A stretch of DNA of 64,000 nt, from assembly GCF_947507565.1 (NCBI RefSeq), contig NC_089175.1:3833733-3897732 (forward strand), written 5' to 3'. Positions 9,812 through 19,407 of the stretch are shown piece by piece (positions within the stretch are counted from its first letter, which is position 1; the number at the start of each line of letters is the position of its first letter). The notes beneath the pieces are model-generated. The model had not been told where the DNA came from, made no database searches, and saw nothing but the letters and a program-made list of their open reading frames with translations. This DNA comes from Oscarella lobularis (Eukaryota; Porifera; Homoscleromorpha; Homosclerophorida; Oscarellidae). Position numbers and translations under genes: made by a program.

Positions 9812-10180
9812 ATGAGGTATTACTAGTAGAAGGCCCTTTTTTCACGCCGTGAGAGAGGAAATGGGAGGGGCCCCATGAGTTTATGTGAAGCGTCGGTTGG
9901 TCTGGTGGGTCTACTATCGACGTGATAACCCTCAAAATGTACAAGAGTACCTCTGCGAGTACACGCTGAACCGATAGAGCCTCGAAGAAAGAAGCATCTT
10001 TCGATATGCGGTTCGCGCGGTTCTGTTTGACCTCATGCGCCATCCACGTGCGCACATACCATACATACATTAGACCATTCTTGAAGAGCTCTTTGTTCCA
10101 GCCTTTCCGATTCGAAAGAACCCCGAAAGTGCAAAGTCGTCTGTTTTCTGCTTACTAGTGCAACTTCAAGTCGCTAGGCT
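9812..10180 (+). pseudogene. Remnant 5' end of a kinase/coiled-coil receptor gene
   Basis: A start exon ATGAG with a gtatta donor (9812-9816) and a piece of signal-peptide exon near 10155-10178 match the 5' end of the intact gene at 59313 and the fragment at 53287. Homology stops near 10180, where the TRAF segment begins. The remainder of the ectodomain is missing. The stretch 9600-9811 holds no gene. Confidence 0.55.
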
Positions 10181-10345
10181 GGCTGAATGTCTTGTTGCAA
10201 CACAATTCAAATATTTTCATGATTAGTCTGATTTCTTGTCGACTCTACAGTGTAGGCCTACCTCGTGTGCCACCGGCCCCTGTGCCAGAGATCTCTGCCT
10301 GTGCCACCTCGTTTACAGTATCTGTGCACATGCGCATCGCAGAGC

Positions 10346-11981
10346 ATGGCCTGCAGCAGGCTTTCAGACGCAACGACGAAGATCTATGCTCAGCACGAGC
10401 CAGAAGATCTATTCGCGAGGAGTTTCTCGTGCGATGACGGAGAGTCTGTGTACCCGGAACCGATCGACGGCTACGACGAAGCGCTATTCGTGCAACGTCC
10501 GGATCCGGACTACAAGTGTTCGGTCTGCTCGGGAGTGGCGAGAAGTCCTATGCAGGCGCCGTGTGGTCATCTTTTCTGTGCGACCTGCTTCGAACGCTTG
10601 CCGAAGTGAGAGCGTACACTGCTGTATAGAGGTGTGATGACGTCACTTCGTGTAAACGTAAACACAGACGTCACGGTTCGTTCGTGTGTCCGAGAGATGG
10701 GCTGAAGCACCCTGAGGACTACGTAAAATCATCGGAATTAGCTTTAAAGACTAAAACTAATTATTTTGTGTTGTACAGGCGTTTCCGGATCAGAGAACGA
10801 ATAGGAAGGTGCTCCAGTTGAAGGTGAAGTGTCTCGAACACGCCGCCGGATGCAAGCAGGAGATAGAGCTTCGTTATTTGCAGGTAATTAAATAGAACGC
10901 ATCATACTTTTTGCTTCTCTATTATCTGTCTCAAGGACCACGTGGCAAAGGAGTGTACTTTTGCCAAGGTTCGATGTCCTGAGAAGTGCGGCGTGATCAT
11001 GCCTCAAGCGCAGATAAAGAACCACGTGAAGAACATGTGCATCAATCGTAAGTTCACGTGCAGCTATTGCAGAAAATCGATGACATTCTGGCATTACAAA
11101 AACGTGAGTGTATATATCTTAGAGAGAAAATACACATGTACTCATAAAGTCCTTAGGGCCACAAGGATTTGTTTTGTGACAAGATTGTCGTCGCTTGTCC
11201 GAAATGCAAGCAAGAGATGCTTCGTGAGAAAGTGAGAGTAGACCAAGGCAATGCCATAGTAATAATGCTAATAATTGAATTCTGTATTTTAGTTTAGGGT
11301 GCACTTATCAGACTGCCCAAGAGTGGAAATCAAGTGCGAATACGCCCACTTCGGCTGTTCGTTTACAGTAAAAATTAAATAAAATCAAAAATGAAAATGA
11401 ATCTCACCTATTTCCAGACTCCAAGAGAATCGATGTCTCGGCATCTCGCCACCCAAATGCAGGAGCACGCCGACCTCATGCTCGCTTATCACAAAGACGT
11501 CAAAGAGAAAGTCTTCTCCATGGAAACCTATCTGAAGGCGAAAGCGTTGTCACTCGGCACGTTCGTGTGGACCATACAGAATTGGTCGCGCATCGACGCT
11601 CGCGAGACCGTGACTCTGACCAGTCCCAAGTTCCAGCTCGCCGATGCCGTCTACCTTCAAATGCGACTGAGAGCTAGAGGCGACTGGGCGGGCAATCGAT
11701 TTGCCATTATAACCGCCAAGCTCTTCGGCGCTCGCGTGGCGGCCTTCGATTTCATGATATCGCTCTGCGACAACGTTCACAGCGAGAAGGCCGGACGCGT
11801 GACGACGAGTGATTGGCCGGACGCGTATCTGGCGTGCTACACGCGCTCGCGCGATTGGGATCCCGATGGACCTATGGGAGCGATTTTCGGGGAGATGTTG
11901 TACGCCGACGAGATTCACTTCGAAGAGTTTCCGGCTCGCGACGACGACGTGATGCAAGTGAAGTTGAAGTGCAGCGGGTAG
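10346..11981 (+). CDS. TRAF-like protein: RING, TRAF zinc fingers, MATH-like C-terminus (about 433 aa)
   Basis: Exons 10346-10605, 10668-10722, 10779-10883, 10936-11103, 11157-11231, 11293-11367, 11418-11981. The RING uses C58, C61, C73, H75, C78, C81, C94 and D97, the C3HC3D pattern typical of TRAF RINGs. The motif FPDQRTNRKV follows, then Cys/His-rich TRAF-type zinc fingers (for example CTFAKVRCPEKC) in exons 3-6. The last exon begins with a short helical stretch and a divergent MATH domain starting TFVWTIQNWSRI. TRAFs act in the cytoplasm as receptor adaptors and E3 ubiquitin ligases; a link to the neighbouring receptors is inference. The ATG at 10346 is the first in-frame Met; an upstream exon cannot be excluded. 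A nearly identical copy is at 29625. Confidence 0.85.
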
Positions 11982-12244
11982 GGATGAGTCATGCGTATAT
12001 TGGGGTCTTTTCTAATCGTCTCTCGATCAGTGTTTTTAGGATCCATTGAGAATCTTTTTCGAGGTGACCTGTCGTTCTAATGACGCCGGTGTTCTGTACG
12101 TGTAACGGTGTTGGTTTCAAAGTTGACATTGGGTATATCTGTGTTTGCTAATCATTTAATATTCTGTGCTGAATAGACATGAAGCGATTATTTAAAAGGA
12201 CGAGATTGCGGTACAAAGATGATAGGAGCCGGATTTTTCTGTAG

Positions 12245-12527
12245 TGTACTACTCTCCCTTCTTCTCTTACACGGCGAATTTTGAATTTGAGCCGGAGGCG
12301 GAGAGAAAGGTGACCTACAGTCTGGACATCAAAATTATTGACGACGACGAAGTGTCGACGAGCAGTTTTGCGAGCGGAGAATTCACTCCCAACGGTACGC
12401 TATTTTTCTTTTTCTTTTTTCTTGGGCCTCTCCTCCTATCTATTGCCGCTTCTCTCTTTTGTTCTCAGGCTGCGTCTGCATTTTTAGCAATACGACGAAT
12501 CTTCCAATACGCGACGCGTGCTCTTGA
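12245..12527 (+). CDS. Hypothetical 3' exons, unrecognised protein
   Basis: Candidate exons 12245-12394 and 12469-12527 (phase 1), reading YYSPFFSYTANFEFEPEAER, then an acidic IIDDDEV stretch, and ending PIRDACS-stop. The frame is preserved in the copy at 31535, where the only length change is one extra GAC codon, which favours coding. No start exon was found; 11982-12244 shows no supported exon. Not a family I recognise. It could be a 3' extension or alternative end of the TRAF gene. Confidence 0.3.
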
Positions 12528-13289
12528 AGGCCACGTCATACACAGCGTCGGCCGAACGGCGACGATTGGTCGGCTGCCCTTTCGCGGCCTTCCCATCACT
12601 CTCATTCAAGCGGTCGATCGCGATATATATGCCAGAATTAAGCAGATCAGCAGGACATCGCCCAAGAAGGAGAAGAACTGGCGAAACGGTGAGAGTAAGA
12701 GTTAGAGAGGCAAATTGCTTCTTCTATACACGCAGTACCGCTCCGCTTTTCACCCCGGCCAGACAATTTGACTTGAAGTCGGTGTTCAGTCAAATTATCT
12801 ACGCCCGTGTAGCGTTTGTTCATCTAAGTGTAGCGCACGTTTTGCTGCCCGTTATAGAGGCGCCATATATCACCTAGATTTTGCTGACCGAGCGCATTGC
12901 CGTTTCTTCGTATCCGTTCGCTTTTCGCGTCCGAATAGCGACTGAATGTCTTTAGAATAGATCCCCAATTTACTTCGCGGCTGATTTTTCGCCTCTACTT
13001 GCTCGTATAGACCATTTTGTCATGCGTCTTACAACTGACGTCATGTGTAGCGTGACAGGGCGTGTCTTGCGTACGTGGAACGCGTTTTATTTTCGTTTTT
13101 TCGCGTTTCTACATTGATTTGCGACAAAATTCATTCGCGGTTGTGGTCAGAAACGTATTTGCGGCTGATTGAGAGTGGTTTTAGTTCAATCAGCGCACTT
13201 TTTGTGGTGAACAGCTGCAGTGGAAGTGACCCAGGCAGGGTTGTTATATATATACCCAGCGTTTCCATATACCTATCAGTAGCAGGAGC
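12528..13289 (+). other. Spacer without supported gene
   Basis: Open frames are present on the + strand but show no domain, no start context and no acceptable splice pattern. The stretch is duplicated at about 31821-32580 with indels that do not preserve any one frame. Confidence 0.4.
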
Positions 13290-13500
13290 ATGAGCTCTTG
13301 GCTAGGATAGAAGGGAGTTGGAAACTCTCCCCAAGGGTTTGACCATCATGGCCCGGTGGTCGGTCATTCTCCTCACCCGACAAGGGCTCCGGCCTTCCTA
13401 GTCCAATAGCTCCGCTGCGCCTGTGAGATACCTCTGATACCGGATAAACCTCCATAGCACCGTCTTCCGTGTGGTTTGTATCAAGTGTCGTAACCTTTTT
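13290..13500 (+). other. Well-conserved structured block, possible ncRNA or repeat
   Basis: About 210 GC-rich bases with several short self-complementary stretches, such as GGGAGTT against AACTCTCCC and GACCA against TGGTC. Almost unchanged in the copy at about 32580-32790, while its flanks have indels. No tRNA A/B boxes or snRNA motif were recognised. Confidence 0.25.
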
Positions 13501-13531
13501 TAAATTTTTAAAAATTTGCTACGTGAAAGAG

Positions 13532-13569
13532 ACGCGTTTTTTGACCCTTTTAACGGTCAAACGACGCGT
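13532..13569 (+). other. Inverted repeat (hairpin)
   Basis: The arms ACGCGTTTTTTGACC and GGTCAAACGACGCGT pair at 13 of 15 positions around an 8-base loop. The same hairpin is at 32821-32858. It may be a terminator-like, transcription-factor or mobile-element end structure; nothing in the context decides. Confidence 0.5.
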
Positions 13570-13673
13570 TTCTTCAAAGGGGGCCTCACTTCAAATTTTG
13601 TGCATTTTTCATTGCATTGATCTCTTGTCTGATTTCTAGGAGCTAGTAATTTCCTTATTGCATCTTTTCCTAG

Positions 13674-14067
13674 GCTCCAGTGTGGTCTATCTATTTCAAA
13701 GCCAGATAGCCGAGAAGAGCATCAAAGCCAAAGAGGCGTTGGGATCACTCATATCTTGCATCAAGCACAGAGAATCATTAGCGTTACGAAACGCGTCGAA
13801 GCGGAACTGAGGCGAGTAGAACGAAATTCAGAACCATTGATTTTATTATTCTCTGCGCTCAGATTGGCCATGTACGTAATGGACAACGATCCTTATCCTG
13901 TGGATCAAATTATGGGTCCTCTGTTGCGACATCAATGCTGCTGGCGAGATCCCGACGAGACGAACGTCGTAAAAATGCAAGTTTGGATCGAGGGAGGATA
14001 TCGATGCGTCGAAGTCACTCTTCTATCTCCCCAAGGCAAAAAAACTCTATTATTAATTAAAGCCCAG
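13674..14067 (+). CDS. Hypothetical exon, unrecognised protein
   Basis: An acceptor at 13672 opens a frame to a gtcaga donor at 14068, containing SVTKRVEAELRRVE, a hydrophobic helix, MYVMDNDPYPVDQIMGPLLR and VWIEGGYRCVEVTLLSPQGK. The copy at 32963 is 21 bases longer: this copy lacks 17 bases near 13728 and 4 bases near 13772, which together restore the frame. That supports coding selection. No family recognised; neither the first nor the last exon was identified. Confidence 0.4.
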
Positions 14068-14380
14068 GTCAGAAAGTTACTCTTGATAACGGACTTTGGT
14101 TGACCTACCGGTTTGTTGGGAAAGAGGTGTATTGCAATATTGTTCTTTCTATCTATAGTGTGGGAGTATTGCGCGCGCGCACACAGAGGAGCTCTTAACT
14201 CTTTGCCATACGTTTGCAGTCATAGAGATTGCCGCCCAAGGCTTCACAACGCAGCGCGTGAGATTTTCGCACGTAATATTAATAAGCTTGCAGATTTTAT
14301 GCTGGCTTCTTTTTTGCAGGCGTCAAATCATCTCCCTTTTCCGGTTTCAATCTGCTTCAGGTCTTCTGCACGTCGGTTAC

Positions 14381-16485
14381 ATGAAATCCTGCGTTGTTCA
14401 ACTTCTCTTGTACTTCACCATTGAGACAGGTGAGAGTCCGCGGCACTAGTTGCACATTCAACGTACGTGTTTTTGAAACAATGGATGAAACTAAAAGGTT
14501 CTTTCGCTTTCTCGATCGTGCAAAACAGTAGGGGAGAGGGAATGGGCGGGTCATAAGTTTCCCCGGCTAACGCTGTCTGGGCTCAAACCCGCGGGGAAAA
14601 AGAGTAGTAGTCGTCACGTGACGAATCCCTAAAGTCTCCAAGGGTGGCCAACGGGCATCGCGTCTGTTGAGAAGAGTGTGTTGTTTTTTGCATTAATTAA
14701 TTAACCAATCGCCTCATAGCTTGTTTGACGTCCTAAGCGCTACTAGCGGCTTTGCGGCGCGTCCCGCATCGCATCTGTTTACCTGGGCGCTTAGCTCCTA
14801 CGCTTTTGCTCACGCGATTCATTTAGGCTCTTCTACGGTTGAGGTACGGTTGGCTTCGAGTGCTCGTCTTCTTCCCGGTCAGAAGGCCGAGTTTTCGTGC
14901 TCTGTGACTGCTCCCGCGTCGAGTTCTTTCCGAATCACTCGCTGGGAGAAAGGCGGCACGGCGCTTAACCTGAACGACTCCCGCTACACATCGAATCCGA
15001 CATTGGAGTCCTTTAGCATCCATCAAGTGACGAAAACGGACACGGGATTGTACTACTGCGTAGCTACAATTGATGGGGCGGAGAAGAGCGGTGCGAAGTA
15101 TCTCGCTGTTTTAGGTATAAACGCTTCTTGTTGGTCTCTGATAAAAAACCCGACCTATGCCGCTTTAGTAAACCCAGAAATCTCCTTCAATCCACTTACT
15201 GTTGCAGCTGAAGGTGACTCGGTCACTCTTGGCTGTCCGGGCACCTACTTCACCACCGTCCAGTGGACGTTCAATGGCGTAAACATGAGTCGTAAACCGG
15301 GCTATACTTACAGCAAGAATAACGCGTTTCTCACCATCGATCGAGTGTCTCGAACGCAAGCGGGGCAATACGTCTGCACGGCAATTAATTATTATCCTAG
15401 CCATGCGACAACGGGTACACCGGTTTTGGTAGTTCACTGTACGTAAAACCATAGCGTTGATAGGGCGTTTGCATGCTGGACGAATGTTTTTTTGCAGATG
15501 CCCCCGACACCGTTGTTCACGGCCCATCGAATGGGACAGTTGTTCAAGACAACCCGGTGTACCTGTACTGCAATGCATCCGGCGTTCCGCCGCCGCGAAT
15601 ACGCTGGGAGAAAGACGGGGTGCTCGTTTCGGACTTGCGAAGCAGTCGGTATAAAATCAAGTCGGAGGGAAAGGCGTTGTCTATCGATGGCGTCCTAACG
15701 AGCGATACCAGCAACATAACGTGCATTGCAAACAATAGCATGGGCGCAAGCTCGGATTATTGCGAACTGAGAGTAGAAGGTAAAAACGCAGGTGGGAGAG
15801 TTTTAACACTATACGAGTGTTTTTTCTAGGTCCACCTTCTCCTCCAGAGTTGATAGGTGTAAGCATAACCGTTACCACCATTCCCTCACATCGTATCAGT
15901 ATGTTCGCTAATTGGACGATTCCTTTCGATGGGAATAGTCCCATAAATGGGTACGTGCTACATTACCGGGAAAAAGAAGACGCGCGCTGGTCCGTGACGC
16001 CGACGCGGGAGACGGAAAATTTCAAGGCTATCGACATCGGCGTAGAGGATGAGTCAGATATAATAGGTTATGAATTTTACGTCACTGCTGAGAACTTGCG
16101 CGGAGCATCGAAGCGTTCGAGAATTGTTCAAGCATCTAGGAAGGATTTTATCTTTATTACGCCGCCAACGTCATCTCCACCACCACCACCACCACCAGGC
16201 AATTTTTAGTCCTTTAGGGAAGATGCCCGCCGGGTTCATGGGGTTTGTGCGTAGATCTCTCTGGTTCGCGTGTTATTGCAATCGCTTTATCCGGTTTTGC
16301 ATCTACAGTCTTGACTACGTTGGCTCTTATTATGCTGGTGCATAAGCGGCAGAAATCGACTCGTTTTCGACCGCAGCAGTACCCAGTGCAACAAAACAGT
16401 AATAAAATTAAACTTACCTTTTATTGATTAGAATGTCTTCTTTGGTGGATCAGATAATTGGGAACGGCTTGAAAGTCAAGTATAA
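14381..16485 (+). CDS. Alpha-type receptor: signal peptide, 3 Ig, FN3, TM, PDZ-ligand tail (about 480 aa)
   Basis: Exons 14381-14429, 14827-15114, 15169-15438, 15498-15779, 15830-16198, 16255-16385, 16432-16485. The signal peptide begins MKSCVVQLLLYFTIETG. Ig1 has the longer V-like insert (TAPASSSFRITRWEKGG), Ig2 is the NPEISFNPLTV type, and Ig3 has paired Cys. FN3 ends in seven prolines. TM helix VIAIALSGFASTVLTT, then the tail ends ESQV, a class I PDZ ligand. Domain introns are phase 1; the last intron is phase 0 with a gtgcaa donor. The stalk intron has a GC donor at 16199. Retention of the last intron would end the protein at 16427 without the PDZ motif. Copies: 33692 (intact), 42267 (broken), 35 (partial). 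Intron 1 (14430-14826) holds nothing recognised. Ligand unknown. Confidence 0.88.
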
Positions 16486-17135
16486 TGCTGTTTATCCCTC
16501 TAATCGCTTGTACAGCCATTTGAAGAAACATAAATCAGGAGGACACCAAGGTACTATGTATAGTACGCAGAATCGCCGGTATGCTTTTACGTTTGTACTG
16601 TGACGTTACCTGTACGGCTAGTTCAACCCGTCGCGGTAGGATCCTTTTATTTAGCTTAACAAGCTAGCAAGAGAAGATGGTAGCATCCTTTTATAGAGTT
16701 TTCTTTGCACTCTACCTGTACAGTATATTGTTGACAATGCATTCAGTTTCAGGTACATTTCACGATACGATTGTTGCTCAAAGGTGCATGTATCTTCATC
16801 GCGTTCTGCACCCAGAGTAAATTAAATTGAGGTAATTCCATTACCGTATCTATTTAGCTGATTGGACACGTCGAAGCCCTGCGTGGAGAAAGCAGTAGTA
16901 CGCTTGCGCGCATTGTGAGCGCCGACAGTTGCCATTGTTCTCCGCCGTACACTCTGACCGCAATACGAAGCGTGAGAAACTTTAATAAAGACGTGATCGG
17001 TCATGCGGCAAATGTTGACCTGCAGGTGCAGCAGGATTCTGTGAATTCATGCAAGTGGTGCAGTGCCCGCCAGATTAGAAAAAGAACGACTTCATCGTTT
17101 CTCCGACTGTCTGGCTGCATGGTAACACCGAGTCT
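16486..17135 (+). other. Intergenic spacer, alpha to beta gene
   Basis: Second copy of the 1023-1693 spacer. No coding exon; presumed beta promoter region. Confidence 0.45.
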
Positions 17136-19119
17136 ATGAAGCGCTTCATCATACAGCTGCTCATCTGTTTGGCTGTCGAGGCGGGTAAGACTGTCGATGT
17201 TTAGCTAGAGTAAGACGGTAGCGTCGCGACCTGCACTTCCTTGTTTTCTTTGGCTTATTTAATTAATACGAAAGGTCGTTGGGCGACAAAGGGAGCTATA
17301 TAGTCTAGTAGAGAAATTGAGTAGGCCTGCTGTAGTCCCCAAGGAAGAGGAAACTGTTTGGCTGGCTATTGGCAGCTGTTGACTTTTCCCGTGACGTCTG
17401 TTTTTTTTTGCAGATGCACGCCCCACTAAGATTGCAAACCTTTTGGTTTGCAGTACTGTAGCTGCGAGTGCTCCGCCTACTGCACACTCCTCACGTGATG
17501 TTTTGCTTAGGATCTGCTGCGGTGCAGCTACTATTGAGATCGAGTCGTCTGCCTTTCCCGGGGCAGAGCGCGTCGTTCTCGTGCTCTGGATCCGGTACAA
17601 TAATTCGCTGGGAAAAAGACAACACAGTACTCAATCTAACCAACGCCCGCTATTCATCCGATCAAAAAATGTCATCTCTTGTAATTCACTCTTTGGTAAA
17701 AACAGACACCGGATTGTATCGATGTGTGGCTGTGGTTAGCGGAATAGAAGAAAGCGACACCGTCTATCTCTCTGTGCTGGGTAAAAGGGCTGCCTAAATT
17801 TTCCTAAGACTGAAGCTAATCGTTGAATGTATTTAGTAAATCCGGAAATCTCGTATAAGCCGCTTACTGTTGCAGTTGAAGGTCATTCTGTCACTCTCGG
17901 TTGTCAAACCAGATACTTCACAAAAATATCTTGGACGTTCAATGGAGTAAATATCAGTCATAAACCTGGTTATATTTACAGCCGAGCAAAGATGAATCTC
18001 ACCATCGACCGAGTGTCTCGGACGCACGCAGGCCAATACGCCTGCACCGCAACGAATTATAACAAAGCTCACACTTCAACGGGCACACCCGTTTTAGTGG
18101 TCTATTGTACGTATACAGTAAAACCGGTCATTGATAGAGAGTCGGCCTTTATTTTTAGATGGCCCTGATGCCGTTCTTCGGGGTCCCGTAAACGGGACGG
18201 CTATCGAGGGCGAAGACGTCATGATGCACCTCAATGCAACAGGGTTTCCTTCACCGCAAAAAAAGTGGAAGAAAGATGACGTCTTTCTCGAGTTAGAAAG
18301 CAGTCGCTATAATCTCGGGCCAGATGGACAAAGTCTATCAATCTCAAGAGTACAGACGAGCGATAGCGGCAATTACACCTGCGTCGTCAACAATACCGTA
18401 GGTGAAACATTAAAATATTTTCAACTAACCGTAGAAGGTATAGAGAATTCCGGAAATTCTAAATCGTAAAACTAATCACAATTTACAAGGTCCACCATCT
18501 CCACCCAGGCTGTTGGAGGCTAACATAACTGTCATGGAAACATTCATCAAAATGTTCGTCAGGTGGACTGTCCCCTTCAATGGGAACAGTCCCATAAAGG
18601 AGTATACATTGCATTACAGGCAGAAAGGAGGTGCGTTCTGGTTCACGATGCTTGTACGCAGTTCTCAAGTGTCTGCTGACGTACCCATGTCTATCAACCT
18701 AAATTCCTTGGAAGGCTTTGAGTTTTACGTCACTGCTTCGAATCGTCATGGATCATCTGAGGAATCGGAGATTTTTCAAGTATCTAAGAACAGCTTTCTT
18801 TTCATCGCACCGCCAACTTCGTCTTCGGAGCCAACAGGCAATACTTATCATTAGTGTACAAGTCCCGCTAACAATTGGCTTCTTCTGTATAGAAAAAAGC
18901 GGTCTCTCTGAGTCGCGCGTCATCGTCATTGCTGTTTCCGGTTTTGCAACTTCTATCTTGACTACATTTGCTCTTATTGTGCTGGCTTATAAACGACAGC
19001 GTTGGGCTCCACCTCATCATCAAGAGGAGCAAAATGCGACGGTGCGAATGTTTGAAGTAATTAGTGCTAGATCCGACTCCTTTGCTGAATCAAGTCACTC
19101 TCAGGAAACTCAAGTATGA
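17136..19119 (+). CDS. Beta-type receptor: signal peptide, 3 Ig, FN3, TM, PDZ-ligand tail (about 480 aa)
   Basis: Exons 17136-17184, 17511-17780, 17837-18106, 18159-18437, 18490-18837, 18893-19119, all joined in phase 1. Signal MKRFIIQLLICLAVEAG; Ig1 ends LYRCVAVVSG; Ig2 has the Cys pair; Ig3 again has HLNA in place of the first Cys. FN3 contains RWTVPFNGNSPIKEYTLHYR. TM VIVIAVSGFATSILTT, then the tail RQRWAPPHHQEEQ and C-terminal ETQV. GC donor at 18838. The upstream spacer and signal exon match 1694. The 3' flank leads into a kinase-less receptor gene (19408), not a kinase. All exon lengths except the tail exon equal those of the 1694 gene, so no frameshift is present. Confidence 0.88.
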
Positions 19120-19407
19120 CGCTACTTACAGTTAGCTGCCAGCCTCAGGAAATTACCATAGATTACGTATGCACGATATCCTATTTAGGGTGAGGACGTG
19201 CAGCAATATTGACATAAAGACATCAGGGGAGAAGCGAGGGGGGCAATCGCGCACCTCATCCCGAAGGCGGCGCGTGGGGGTCAGAAGCCTTATCTGTCCC
19301 TAAACTGCGCAGTTGCGGCGCGTCGCGGGGAGCACCCGACACTTCCTCGTCTGCTGCATGTAGAAGCCGCCGTTTCACCTAGCCTATCCGAATCGGTGTT
19401 AGAAAGC

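Noticed and set aside
9705-10070. 121-codon open frame on the - strand, duplicated at 28984-29349
   Set aside because: It overlaps the decayed 5' end of a + strand receptor gene and its conservation is explained by the recent 19-kb duplication. No domain or splice support; the matching frame at 53374-53766 has diverged.
11550-11957. 135-codon open frame on the - strand
   Set aside because: Complement of the MATH-like exon of the TRAF gene; the + strand frame has conserved splicing and domain content.
12244-12705. 153-codon open frame including a poly-Phe stretch
   Set aside because: The Phe run is a pyrimidine-rich intron tract before the acceptor at 12468; a spliced model fits better.
13290-13500. 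tRNA or 5S rRNA gene
   Set aside because: No recognisable A/B/C boxes or cloverleaf; the stems seen do not form either fold.
14113-14424. Open frame covering the region before and through the alpha signal exon
   Set aside because: The frame differs from the signal peptide MKSCVVQLLLYF and has no domain. The spliced signal exon at 14381 is conserved in three copies.
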